Positions 12,835 through 24,172 of a DNA stretch of 64,000 nucleotides are shown in pieces. The position numbers and the translations under genes were made by a program. Under the pieces are notes generated by a model. It worked only from the letters and a program-made list of their open reading frames with translations, was not told where the DNA came from and did not search any database. Within the stretch, counting starts at the first letter, position 1, and each line of letters starts with the position of its first letter. The stretch is from Sebastes aleutianus (lineage: Eukaryota; Chordata; Actinopteri; Perciformes; Sebastidae): the NCBI GenBank assembly GCA_916700875.1, contig CAKAKS010000039.1, positions 16,775,139-16,839,138 on the forward strand, given 5' to 3'.

Positions 12835-13184
12835 GAGCTGCAATGATTAATCGATTAGTGGGAAAATATTAAATTAATCGGCAACTATTTTGATAAACGA
12901 TTAATCGGTTTGAGTCATCCTTTTTTAAAGTCTAAATTCTCTGATTCCAGTTTCTTAAATGTGAATATTTTCTGGTTTCTTTACTCCTCTATGACAGTAA
13001 ACTGAATATCTTTGAGTTGTTGACAAAACACGACATTTGAGGACGTCATCTTGGGCTTTGGGAAACACTGATTGACAATTTTTCACCATTTTCTGACAAT
13101 TTATAGATTAAAGAACTAGTCCATTAATTGAGAAAATAATCCACAGATTAATCGATAATGAAAATAATTGTTAGATGCTGCCCT
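12835..13184. mobile_element. hAT-like miniature element, family E, copy 1 (just upstream of gnrhr exon)
   Basis: The ends read GAGCTGCAATGATTAATCG and AATAATTGTTAGATGCTGCCC, and the interior matches copies at 18161 and 62215 (ttcttaaatgtgaatatttt, gacagtaaactgaatatctt). Flanking octamers TATTATAG and TATATTAG are similar, consistent with a decayed 8-bp hAT-type duplication. It ends about 200 bp before the gnrhr acceptor. Confidence 0.65.
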
Positions 13185-13390
13185 ATATTAGAGTATTGCT
13201 GTTTCCACAGCAGCCTGACGGTTTCATTTAGTGTCCCATCAGATCAGCTGACGAATCAATAATCAGATTCTCATAAAATACGGCACAGTTGTGGTTCCAT
13301 ACAGTAAGCCTCTCTCTCCTCGTATCCTCCATTCTGTCTGACTGATTTAGACTTATTGCTAAGCAAAACTCTTCTTGTCTGTTCATGCAG

Positions 13391-13595
13391 ATGTTTATAT
13401 TCCACAATGTGACCATCACAGTCCCGCAGAACTTCACCCAGTGCACCACCCACGGCAGCTTCGTCCAGCGCTGGCAGGAGACCGTCTACAACATGTTCAC
13501 TTTTGTGTGCCTCTTCCTCCTGCCTTTGGTCATCATGATCTTCTGTTACACACGAATCCTCATTGAGATATCCAGCCGCATGGCCCGGGGGAACT
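13391..13595 (+). CDS. gnrhr: gnrhr penultimate coding exon (extracellular loop 2 to TM5 and start of loop 3)
   Basis: The acceptor follows a pyrimidine stretch ending gttcatgcag. The exon opens in phase 0 at MFIFHNVTI and ends GGGAACT before gtaagt, leaving one base of a split Leu codon. It encodes 68 residues ending in RMARGN. An in-frame ATG lies 6 bases upstream inside the splice acceptor and is not a real start. Confidence 0.92.
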
Positions 13596-14159
13596 GTAAG
13601 TCTCACGTTTTTTCTTCAAAAATCAGTCAACATGTGTTTTCTGAGACCCAAAGAGGAGCTGTGCGTGACAAAGATGGTGTTTTCTTCCCTTCCAGTGCTG
13701 TCGAGAGATGTTCATCTCCGCCGCTCCCACAACAACATCCCCAAAGCTCGGATGAGGACACTTAAGATGAGCATCGTCATCGTGACGTCTTTCATCGTCT
13801 GCTGGACCCCATACTACCTGCTGGGCTTGTGGTATTGGCTATTTCCTGAAGAAATGGAGGAGACGGTCTCTCATTCGTTGACTCATATGCTGTTTATCTT
13901 CGGCCTCTTCAACGCCTGCCTGGACCCCATCACTTATGGTCTGTTCACCGTTCGTCTTAACCATGGTCTTAAGAGGTGCTTTCCAACTTCAAAGACACGG
14001 ACTGAATTAGAAAACAACACTTGCCTTGTACACATGACTCGCCTGTCGTCTCGCAGGCAGATCGCCTCGAGTGGCAACAACACAGACGTAGACGAGGGGA
14101 ACGACAACAACAGCACGAAGAGTGGTTCAAGGCCTGTCCTCCCAGAAAGCAAGATGTGA
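13391..14159 (+). CDS. gnrhr: Gonadotropin-releasing hormone receptor, 3' half (TM5-TM7 and C-tail; 5' exon not in window)
   Basis: Class A GPCR for GnRH, normally on pituitary gonadotropes and coupled to Gq/phospholipase C. Two exons are read, joined through a 100-bp intron (13596-13695), giving the last 222 residues. Visible in order: the end of extracellular loop 2 with NVT and NFT glycosylation sites and a conserved-type Cys (TQCTT); TM5 (YNMFTFVCLFLLPLVIM); a basic loop 3; TM6 with CWTPYY; extracellular loop 3 (FPEEMEETVSHSL); TM7 with NACLDPITYGL, the GnRHR version of the DPxxY motif; and a cytoplasmic tail of about 65 residues rich in Ser, Asn and Thr. The long tail is typical of non-mammalian GnRH receptors and is lacking in mammalian type I. 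The first exon (N-terminus to TM4) should end just before 13391 in phase 0 but was not recognised upstream. The family is clear; the teleost subtype is not assigned. Confidence 0.93.
13596..13695 (+). other. gnrhr: Short 100-bp intron of gnrhr
   Basis: A canonical gtaagt...ttccag intron. Its length is not a multiple of three and it carries no stop in the upstream reading frame, so a transcript retaining it would stay open to 13765 and encode a receptor ending after TM5. Confidence 0.85.
13696..14159 (+). CDS. gnrhr: gnrhr last coding exon (loop 3, TM6, TM7, cytoplasmic tail)
   Basis: The acceptor is cttcccttccag. The first two bases (TG) complete the split codon, and the frame then reads LSRDVHLRRSHNNIPKAR into TM6. 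It ends at TGA 14157-14159 after PESKM. The tail has a Cys shortly after TM7 (KRCF), a possible palmitoylation site, and several Ser/Thr that could be phosphorylated. Confidence 0.93.
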
Positions 14160-14646
14160 TGCTGTTCTTAATCAGCGTTGTGCTTTTCTCCAGAGAGGAG
14201 TTCGAGGATGTTGCTTTGACATGATGAAGCTCCATAAAAAATCAAGTGTTCTTTCATTTTTGTTGCACTGATGTAATCGACGATGTATCATAGCTCTGCC
14301 CTGGTTTGTTCATCCCACATCTTGGACGCCACTGATCGGATTTTGACGAAACGCTGCAGAGTGATGCATGCAGCATTTTCAGAACTCACCATAATAAGGG
14401 TGACGCTGTGCATCACAGAGAATGTCTCACACGCTGCTGATCTGATTTGATCTGATGAAGCTTAAATACTCATGTGGGAAAGTTTCAATTTGGGTTGAAA
14501 GGATGACAAATCCGCTTAATGGACTAAAATGTCTTGGACCCATGTGTTCTAGCACCACATCACATTGATTCACAGGTTGAAAGGCAGTCACACTCTGGGA
14601 AACACACACAAACACAACTACTGGGTTTTACTGGGTAGATCTCCAG
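14160..14646 (+). other. Probable gnrhr 3' UTR, proximal part
   Basis: This follows the gnrhr stop codon directly and has no long ORF. The piece at about 14325-14400, about a ligand-independent sequence reading gattttgacgaaac, resembles a stretch near 27185 and may be repeat-derived. UTR status is inferred from position only. Confidence 0.4.
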
Positions 14647-15574
14647 AGGCCTGTACTACGAAGCGAGTTCAACATACCCAGGGTATCCTCTCGTTATCTG
14701 GCTTAACTAACCCAAACAAACGAGATCCCGCTATGCGGTCCTTCAGTACGAAGGTGGTTATCAACTCGGTAAATCAACCCAGGGTGTCTCAATCAGGCTA
14801 TGAGCGCGTTCACATAAAAGGGGCGGTGTTTGCAGCATGTGACCAATCACAATCATGGACAAGTCTACTGTCAGCAGAGCGGCATATTTTACAAACCAAG
14901 AGTAAACTATAATATCAGACAAATACGAAGAAGTTAAACGCATAATCCAGACTAAAAGTAACACTGTTGAAGCTGCTTAATGCAGGGAGGACAGCTGGCA
15001 AAAGAAAAAATTTGCAGATGTGTGAATGCATAAATTAATACTCAAAAGTCAGATATAGTCGTCTAGATGGGGCAGTGATATTATAAAAAATGTATATAAT
15101 GGATGGATAGATTACACTTCATTATGCCCTTTGGTAATGACATAGTATGAGTATTTCAGCCTTCTTTTAGCTGCATCCCCGACACCGGCGGTGTGAAACG
15201 GACTTGAGAGCAAGTAAAAAATTAAATATAGAAACATAATTCAAAGCGGTAAACACCCACAGTATAGAGCCAACTGTCCTTTCTGTATTTGTCAGTTTAA
15301 ACTGTGTTGTTTTCAGCCTGGATTCTGACTTTAATTTCTTTGTCTTTGTGTAATAAATTATCATACGATCCCCGCACCGAGCTCTGATTGGTCAGTAGTC
15401 GGTGCTTTTATATGAGTTGATCTGTTATCTGGAACATAACCTGCTCCGGAGCAGGTTAGCCGTTCATCATAAGTTACCATGGCGATACCCCGGTAAGAAG
15501 TGAAACACCGTCGTAGGACGGAAAACCCTGAAGTCACCTCGCTAATCCCAAATCGTGCTTCATAGTACAGGCCT
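14647..15574. mobile_element. Non-autonomous DNA transposon with AGGCCTGTACTA termini
   Basis: The left end reads AGGCCTGTACTACGAAGC and the right end is its near-perfect complement (GCTTCATAGTACAGGCCT), enclosing 928 bp with no transposase ORF. Termini of this kind occur on fish Harbinger/ISL2EU-like non-autonomous elements (recalled, not searched). The flanking bases (cag / cac) do not give a clear target duplication. It lies between the gnrhr stop codon and a downstream poly(A) signal, so it probably interrupts the receptor's 3' UTR. Confidence 0.7.
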
Positions 15575-15800
15575 CACATGTCCTGTATTATTTCCTGTGT
15601 CAAAGAAACCACAGAAACAAAGATGCAAGCATTTGATTAAAGATAATCAAATAGGTCATAAACTGTCTGTGGTGTAACCTTTTTTCATTTATGTTGACAT
15701 TTTTATTACTTGTTGAACCACAAGGTCTTCTGCTATTTAGTGCTGCTTATTTACTGGAAACTGCTCTAAATTGTCATGTGTGGTGCTGCTGTGTGTGCAA

Positions 15801-15806
15801 AATAAA
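15801..15806 (+). promoter_or_regulatory. Candidate poly(A) signal for gnrhr
   Basis: AATAAA is followed within about 30 bases by a T- and TG-containing stretch. It is the first convincing AATAAA downstream of the receptor exons once the inserted transposon is discounted. Use by gnrhr is an inference. Confidence 0.35.
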
Positions 15807-18010
15807 AGACTGTGATTTTGTTTCATTACAAACATGAATGACATGACCATTATTGACCGTGACGGCCTTTTAAATACATGTTATGGTATACAGTTCTATG
15901 TATTGAATGTACCCGCGCAGCATGTCGTTGATGTGTTATTGATTGCGTAATTTGTCCGAGATCAATTCTGTATTTACTGTGTTGCACAATATCACAGTGG
16001 CGACAATGCTCTGTTAAATGTTCTTGATTCATCGTGCCATTTGTTATATTTTATATTAGTATTAGTGTTATTATGTTGTGAATTGTGATGCTTTCTGTGA
16101 CCAAGAAATGGATAGAAAAAACTGCTTAATTTAATTATGTTGTGATATTGTTAACAGTAAACACTATTTCTGATATGCAACAAAAAAGAGATGAAAACCA
16201 TTTGTCTGTTTGTATGATGTTGTTTCTTTCCTGCAAGTTATAGACGATGGGCAAAGTCTTAATGTGCATTGTATACTTGCAATGTGTTTATTTGTTGAAT
16301 AAAAAAAAATGATGGCTTTTTTTCCAGGCGTTGGGTGATGCACAAACAATGACCGGCCTCTCACTGAGCTCAATTTGTCATCAGCTGGAAATGGCTCAAT
16401 CAGAGAAAATGAGACAGCCTTGATGAAGATTATGATGCTTTCACTGTACTATGACTAATATTTCACATCTTCTAATTATTTATCACCAAAATGAAAACCT
16501 TAAATAATACCTCAAGCGTTTAGTTTAATTGAAAATAACTGCAGTAATGCTAAATTATCTGGTGAACTGTTGATGTGTGAATCAGAAAGGCAGCTATTAT
16601 TCCACAGATAGGAGTAGGAACACTTTGCATGTCTTTGTATCTCAGTACACAAACTCTATATACAAGAGCGCAGACATTACTGATAGGTATAGAGCTGCTG
16701 AATGATAGATTTGTCTTTCTATAAATCTCTCTTATGTCAATAACCCACAGCCTTTTACAGTCTAACAAATCGTGGCTGCAGTATCAATACCAACGCGATT
16801 CATGAGTGACTTCTGTAAACAAAGTGTCCTTGAACATATATGTTTTTCTTTATTTCTGGAAAATTCAAGAAGGCACTGCAGTATAGTCAGGAAGTGATAT
16901 ATCAGAGTAGCTCACTTCATTGCATTTCATCTTATTTCTATAAAATCTTGACTGAATTTTGATTAGAAGTCAGGAATGCAAATGTAAATGTGTTGCATTG
17001 TCTCTTTTATAAGTGCAAAAACAGACACATTTTTAGCGTTGACATTAACACACGTGACTTCATTTGAAAGCATCTGTCTCGCCTTTCGGCAGTGATGTAG
17101 TTTATATGTGATCAGAGAGTAAATGGTGATGAATGTGAGATGAGACCAGGCTGTGTCCATTCATGTATGGTCACGTAGTTCACCTCATCCATACCTGTAC
17201 ATAGTCAGAGCAGGCTCAGGTCCAGGGAATGGCTTGCGTGCCACAGGCCCGTCCACACCTGGTTCTTGGCTTCATTATTTTTTTAATTGCTGTTCAGATT
17301 TGAGAATCACCGGTTTAACATCAAGAATCCATCCTGCAACACTAGCAATCAGAGTTGAGATCCGGCCAACAGCTGCACGCCTTGTGCAGAATAATACTCC
17401 TGTGATAAGCCAATTTTGTTCTCTGACTCTCCAAGAATTTTTGAAAAGCTATTAGATGGAAATGAACTGTCACAGAGTGTCAGGAAACAGTGTCAAACCA
17501 TTGTCTCTCTTTGTTTAATTGGAGATTTAGTTGGATTCAACATTCCTTGTAACCATCATAAGCTTATCTCTCCCTCTGTTTTCACTGCCAAAAAAGGGAT
17601 TTTTCCCGAAAGTCGTTATTAATTAGTGAGATGAAAGTGTACTGAGGATTATATCAATCAAGTGGCATTGTTCATAATGTTTTAAAAGACGTAACCGTCA
17701 AGATGTTTTTATCATTCATCAGTTAATCTCCAGCACGACTCTATTGTGGCACGTAAATATGCAAAAGCTGCTTAACATACAAAAGTTTCCTGCAGACAGA
17801 CGGCGGTTATCTGGATAATGAAGTGTTAGTTGGTGTGAAAATGAGCATTTTAATACACCAGATGTGAACCACTTGTGTTTCAATATGCGCCTTATTCTAC
17901 GCTCCCCAAACTCGTTGAACACTCTTTGCTTTTAATTACTACAAAGCAAAGTGGATGATGGCACACGTTTCTTAGCAGATTGGCTCTGCTGAAATTTATG
18001 TACTAGAACT
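15807..18010. other. Unassigned intergenic sequence
   Basis: No exon, element or tandem repeat was recognised. The largest ORF (100 codons, 17153-17455) has no protein-family character. Confidence 0.5.
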
Positions 18011-18160
18011 TTAAAGGTGCTCTGTATGACATTCAGAGCATTAACATAGCAGCAAACAACTATTTGCTATGTAAAGATATAAAGGAGTAATGTCTACCTG
18101 AGCAAAGACTAAAGTCGCTCCCCCTCTGTGTGTGTTGTAATCAGAGCTTCTCCCTGCTTA

Positions 18161-19163
18161 AGGGCTGCAAATAACAATTATTTTCATTGTCGATTATTTT
18201 CTCGATTAAGTGATTTGTTATTTGGTCTATAAAATGCAAGAAAATGGTGAAAAATTACGATCAGTTCCCAGTTTCCAAAAGCCCAAGATGATGTCCTCAA
18301 AGCTCTTGTTTTGACTACAACTCAAAGATATTTAGTTTACTGTCATAAACTCCAGCTTCACATTTAAGAAGCTTTCTGTTTTCTTAAAAAAATACTAAAA
18401 CCAATTAATCGATTTTCAAAATAGTAATCAATTTAATAGTTGATAACTAATCGATTAAAGGGACTATTTGTAACTTTCAGAATGTCTTGTTAACAGTGAC
18501 ACCTGTGGCCGTTAAGTCAACGAAAGGCAGCTTCGGGCTCGAGCTTGCTCGCTCTAAATATACCTGAACGAGCATCGCTCAACACAGTGAGGCGACACAC
18601 GTCAGCTAAAACCACAATATCACTCTATATTTCACCTGCTTGGCAGTAATGTTAGCTGACCAGACGAAGGTCTCTCTATGAATCACTGCTGATCCTAGTG
18701 TTGGCTTTTCCTGCTTCAGCAAAAGCGGGTCGGTGACGGGGCTCCGCAGCGAGTAACGTTTTTCGCCTCCGACCTGCGCCTGCAGGGAGACACCGGCGCC
18801 CGGTCGAGATGATAACGTTTCTCGCTGCGGAGCCCCGTCACTTCACAAGACACGGAAAACCTCTGTTGGTCTGGAGGAGCTGCAGCATTTATTTCTGCAC
18901 AAACGTCCACTGTACATTCACTAGATATTCTCAGAGCTAAACTAACTCTTCTGCAGTTTGTAGTGAGCGCGCGTTCACGTCTAGAGGTGGAGCGAGACAG
19001 CGAGAACGCATGCGCTGTGTCAGTGAAGGCAGGCAGGCAGAGGAGGAGAGACTTCAGGCACACGCGAGCGCGCATCTGCGAGCGCGCATGTGTCCCGAAA
19101 CGGTACATTTATACGCTTAAAAAGTTACAAACAGTCCCTTTAATAGATTGATCGTTGCAGCTG
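18161..19163. mobile_element. hAT-like miniature element, family E, copy 2 (interrupted by family A copy 2)
   Basis: It starts AGGGCTGCAAATAACAATTA and resumes after the inserted A element as atagattgatcgttgcagct. It sits within the B element at 18015-19384. No clear target duplication was found. Confidence 0.7.
18459..19139 (+). mobile_element. TTAA-flanked miniature element, family A, copy 2
   Basis: The 681-bp element starts AGGGACTATTTGTAACTTT and ends in the complement AAAGTTACAAACAGTCCCT. TTAA lies on both sides (18455-18458 and 19140-19143). It sits inside an E-family element, which in turn sits inside a B-family element. Confidence 0.85.
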
Positions 19164-19388
19164 TACTGTGCTTTGTTTACATAGCCGGGCCGGCCGGGCA
19201 GGCTTTTAGTGCATGTTCTTGCATGTGAACGTTAAGCTTAGCACCCTGCACGCTCAGTTTCCCTCCCAGGTTAACACTGTTGCTCTGTCAGCAGTGTTGC
19301 CTTTGTTTTCACTGTTAGCGTTGTTAGCTCAGCCGTCACCATGTTGAGAGCCGTGCAGAGGCGATAGAAATGCTCCCAATCTCTTTAA

Positions 19389-22300
19389 TTTATCTTATTT
19401 ACTTGAATACACGTTGGGAGTGTATCATACATAATGAGTGCCAGCGTTGTGAGTTGTCATGAATACTTAATATAATTTCCTCTCAAATTAAAAGTCTAGT
19501 GCAGCTCTTGTTCTCAGCAGTGAGCAGGGCACGGGTGTTGAACCTGTAAAAACTGACAGGGCGTGGATGACAGGTACATGCCTCAGTGGGATACTCGTTA
19601 GTGACCTGGAGCTTATATTCCATGCTACAGCGGCTGACGAGGTCATTAATCTCTGCAGATCCACCTCAAGGGCGTCTTATTGCCGAGTGACACTATTAAC
19701 CGAAACGTAGCAGGAGATCTCTCGCCTGTCACAGCGATATTGTTTGAGAAATGCACTCCAGCTTGGCTGGTAGACATAACATGAAATTGAATCAAAGATT
19801 TTATGTCTGGCTATCCGAGTGGACCGGTTACAAGACAAAACGTTACAGTTCACTGTCCCCAGCAGGGGCAGCAACAGTAGCAGTCATAGTTTAATTGACA
19901 TTATTAAGATTGTATTCTTTTAAAGAGACTTTTATTGATGTGTGGTGCAAACAGAGACTCAAAAATAACATAGAGCAGAACCGAATTGCTCTGCACAGCA
20001 GGAGCCGAGGCTCCAGCAGTTTTCTCCCTACACCAAAGGGAGCATCCAAAACATGTGATTATGGTAATCTCAGAGCATCTTTGCAAAAGCCAAAAAAAGC
20101 TGCTGTGTTGAACCTGAAAAGGCTCCTCTGTGGACAGAGGACGGTCATACGGCGAATATGTCAACAGTAGTGTTTCTTTTTGGGCGTAGAGAGCACCAAA
20201 TGAGAATCGCAAGGCATTTATTGAGTCCTACAGTTTATAAAATGGGGATTTCAACAATGAAATCTTAATCTCACATCTAATACCTTCCATTTCCTTTGAG
20301 TCCAGGGATTCAGCTTCCTTGCTGAATATAAATGTGCATCAGCACCATAATTTGATTACAGCAAAGGATTCAATCTATTTGGCCCAGCAGAAAGAGCGAT
20401 TTTGCACACCTGCTGTGTGATGTGTGAGTAAGGATACTGCAATGTAAACAGGAGTTGTGGAAATTAAGCTAATTTTAAGGGAATACACTGCATAAAATGT
20501 ATGTGTTATGACTGCACATATTTTAAGTGATCAAAATAAACCTACCACTATTAAAATGATGACTATAAGTTATATTTGTTTGGACTATTTGTGTTGGTAT
20601 ACTCCAATATTATAAAAGAAAATGAAAGTTGATATTGAATACATAACTTAACTAGTACATCATGAGTAAAAGAATGTTTCTATAAATAAAAGTGTAAAAC
20701 TTCATAATGGAAGAAAAACCCAGCTGGTGTTTGCTAGATTTGTTGCTTTTCCGACAGCCTAAAAATACAACAAACGAGTGTGAAGTAATTCGACTGACCG
20801 CTGGGACTTTATTTTTATTTCATTTTATTTCTACTATACTTTTCGATAATGTAATGTGATGTAATGTTGATTTTCTTGCATTATTATGTCACTGAAACTG
20901 TAGAATACTGATGTCATATCACAAACAGACACAAAATACAAATGTTTTACAAGTTTTAGCTAACAAAATTATTTAACAACATATTTTAATAAATTATAAA
21001 AGTATCTGTCACTGACAATAGTGTGACCAAAAAGCCAAAAAATATAGCTTTTTGGAAGATAGACATTTCCAATGATAAAAACACAACAGAAAAGCTGTTT
21101 TTCCACTCACCCTTTTCATTCTGGAAGACGTTTGTGGGAACCTCTAAGGAAAGAAGATTCGTAACTGAAGTGGCATTAAGAAACTTCACATATTGCAAGA
21201 TGTCAGCGACAAGTTACAGTTTTCAATTTCACGCTCTTCTGACCTGAAATGCTCCTTCTCAGTTATCTCTTAGGGTAAAGGTGCTAAGGAGAGTACAACT
21301 TTCTGTGGATAGAGCACTTTCTAACTCCTCAACTACTGATAAATAACACCAGGGCCCATTTAGGGAATTGGGACAAATCTCAGGCCTCTCTCGGGTAGAG
21401 TACAATCTTCAGTCCTCTCAGTTGCTGCACTCATCTTTCAGGCTGATAGTTTCAGAAAAGACTGTTTCTTAAACTTTAACTTTAAGGTAGACAAGTGAGA
21501 CCTTTCTGTTTTATTTGGTAATATTCATTTGTGGTTTATGTTTTTGTTTTTATGTGCTGCTGCATTGGCCAGGACTCTGCTGTAAAATAGATTTGTAATC
21601 TGCAGTGAGGCACTTCTCCTGGTTTAATACAATTCTGAGTTTAATACTTTGTGTTATGAACTAGATACTCCATGAGCAGGCAAGATATCCGAAACTTTGT
21701 TATGCGCTGCACTCTCTGTTGATGATAGTCTGTAGAGAAGAGTACAATGTAAGTTGCCAGACTCATCTGAGTTGACCTGATGAAGACAGAAATACAAAAA
21801 GAACACTACAAAGCGATAGAAAAAACGCATACAAGTTCAAATGACTTAAGCTCAAAAGAAAAACTTGAGCTCCACTTTTTCAAAGCTTACCACCCACATG
21901 CAGCAATACAAAAAAAAACATCAAAGGATGCCTGTGCCATATACTTTCCAACCCAAATACAATCTTCACTGTGTAATTTCTTGTTTCATAAGGGAAGCAC
22001 TGTTACCTGATCCAAGCAAAGTTAAATTTAGTGAGTGAATTGATATAATAAAGTATTTTTAAAGATGTCCAGTCAATATTTTTAATCAATTCTTCCTAGC
22101 ATTTAAAAAAAATTCCAAAAAGACTTAAGACAATCATTACCCTTATAATGTTCTGAGGTGTTTTTTGTTCGGTGTTTCAGTATTGGTGTATTTTGCTTTG
22201 GACAGGTGCACTGAAATTCACCATTTCTGATGTGAGGTTCAGTAAAGTGCTGGATATTCCTTTTATCCACTGTTTGCCTTTCCACCAGGGGTTGATTTGA

Positions 22301-22579
22301 GTCACAAATTGTTAAAATAAACCTCAGTTACTTGTTAAATTACATGTCAATACATTTCTACAGCCGCAGCAAATTGTTTGTATACATTTGGAGTGTAATT
22401 TTGAACATTTCAAAAGAGATGAAACTCAATTATCAACCCACTAATGTCCGCCTGCTGCAGTCTAAAGATCAATGCGGAATCAAGACAGCTAAGTTATCAT
22501 CCAATCAATACATCAATCAATAGTGTGTACCAATCAATCAGTATGTCAGTTTATCACCATCTCAATCAAGCATTGCTGC
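19389..22579. other. Unassigned intergenic sequence
   Basis: AT-rich sequence with ORFs under 105 codons and none protein-like. No named repeat was seen. Confidence 0.5.
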
Positions 22580-22990
22580 ACCAGTCCACCCATCACTCTT
22601 CCTGGGTTTTTGCTTAGTCTGTTATCTGTTTTATTGTGAAAGTTCAGTCTCCTCATATGTCATGTCGTGGTTTACTTCCTGCCTGTTTTGCACCACACCT
22701 GTGTTCTATTAGTTAATATTGAGTCTGTGTGTTTTCCTTGTCTCAGTATCAGGTCGTGAGCCTCTCACCTGGTAAGTAGCGTTCCTAGTTTCTAGTTTTC
22801 CCAGTGCTCAGAAGGCTAATTTTGTTTTATTCCCTTCGACCAGTCTTTTGGCTTTCCCTGTTTTCCTGCCGGCTACCTGCTACCTGTTGCTCGACTGCCG
22901 TTACCTGCCTGCCTGTGGACTTTCAGCTGTAAGTCATTTCCTTTAATAAAGCATCCTGCTGCCTCCTCCACTGTCTGCGTCTGGGTCCAG
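22580..22990 (+). repeat. Possible LTR-retrotransposon LTR fragment
   Basis: It contains ctgcctgcctgtggacttt, an AATAAA (ttaataaagcat, near 22945) and ctgcgtctgggtcc at its 3' side, a layout I associate with LTR ends of fish retroelements. No gag/pol, primer-binding site or second LTR was seen, so the class is tentative. Confidence 0.3.
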
Positions 22991-23277
22991 TTGCTGTGGT
23001 GGAAAAGTCGAAGTCTAAATGTCTTTTTCCGAGCCACTTTTCCTTGACCTCAGTGGAAAACGTCAGGAGCTCAAGGAAAGATGTGAAGGAGGACTTAGTA
23101 AAAGAGAAGCCAACTGCACTTACACTATAGGCTCCGTAATTATGATGCAGCGGGGGATACTATTGACGTGAGTCATCCGTGGTGAAACTACAATGTTTCA
23201 CAGATGGACAACAAAAGGTGCATCTTACAATTTGCCTTATGCGTTCTTACTGTGTTGTTTCACGCAGGCTATAGACT

Positions 23278-24172
23278 GTTAATAATAATAATAATAACAA
23301 TAGATTAAACTTATATAGCGCTTTATAAAGATCTCAAAGACGCTTTACACATTCGGGGGGTAAACGGTGTGAGACAATCAAGGAGAATCTCAGGAGGTCA
23401 GAGAGATAGGGGGGGGGGGGCAAGTTGGTGGAGGGCTTTGTAGGTGAGGGTCAGGATTTTGTACGCGATCCGGTGGGAGACAGGGAGCCAGTGAAGGTCT
23501 TTCAGGACTGGAGTGATGTGATGCCATGATTTGGTGTGGGTGAGGAGTCGGGCAGCTGCATTCTGAACCAGTTGGAGTTTATTGATGGAGGTGTTGCTGA
23601 TGCCATAGAGGAGAGAGTTGCAATAATCAAGGCGGGAGGAGATGAAGGTGTGGATAAGTTTCTCTGCAGCAGGGGGTGTGAGGGAGGGACGGATCTTTGC
23701 AATATTGCGTAGGTGGAAGAAGGATATTTTGACCAGTTGGCGGATGTGGGGCTCGAGGGAGAGGGTGGGGTCAAATATCACACCAAGGTTACGTGCCTGG
23801 GGGGAGGGGGAAACAGAAGTGCCATCGATGTTGAGTGTGAGGTTGTTGGTTTTGGTGAGGGTGGATTTGGAGCCGATGAGGAGGAGTTCTGTTTTGTCAC
23901 TGTTTAGTTTAAGAAAATTCTGTTGCATCCAGGTTTTAATTGCAGAGAGGCAGGAGTTGATGTGGGAGAGGGGTGGGTTGTGGGGGGTGTTGGTGCTGAG
24001 GTAGATCTGAGTGTCATCGGCATAGCAGTGGAAGTCCAGGTTGAAGTGGCGGAGGATCTGACCGAGGGGGAATATGTAGATTATGAACAGGAGTGGACCG
24101 AGTACAGAGCCTTGGGGGACACGTTGTGTGACTGTGGATGTGACTGTTTCAACGTAATTGCATTGCTTGGCA
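23278..24172 (-). mobile_element. LINE (L2/CR1-like) 3' fragment with reverse transcriptase
   Basis: On the minus strand the frame is open from about 24172 to 23398 and reads QRVPQGSVLGPLLFIIYIFP, CYADDTQIYLS (the YADD catalytic motif), NLGVIFDPTLSLEPHI, LDYCNSLLYGI and ITPVLKDLHWLPVSHRI. This is the palm-to-C-terminal part of an L2/CR1-group reverse transcriptase. A run of 12 C (23409-23420) shifts the frame so it stops after LAPPPLSL where L-A-P-P-Y-L-S-D-L-L is expected. It is 5'-truncated at about 24172 and ends in an agcgctatataag tail followed by (ATT)n at 23280-23297. The 120- and 136-codon ORFs on the plus strand are antisense shadows. Confidence 0.85.
23398..24172 (-). pseudogene. 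Truncated LINE reverse transcriptase ORF
   Basis: About 258 codons of reverse transcriptase remain, with YADD intact but the fingers and endonuclease parts missing. The frameshift in the C tract removes the C-terminal segment. It is not expected to be active. Confidence 0.8.

Larger units (their letters stand above)
18015..19384 (-). mobile_element. TTAA-flanked miniature element, family B, copy 1 (split by nested insertions)
   Basis: It begins AGGTGCTCTGTATGAC after TTAA (18011-18014) and ends about CTCCCAATCTCT before TTAA (19385-19388). B sequence occupies 18015-18160 and resumes at about 19164 (tttgtttacatagccggg). The stretch between is an E-family element carrying an A-family element. 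Compared with copy 2 at 33810, B1 is in reverse orientation. Confidence 0.75.

Noticed and set aside
14565..14912. 115-codon ORF downstream of gnrhr
   Set aside because: It begins in presumed UTR and runs into the AGGCCTGTACTA transposon, and it is not protein-like.
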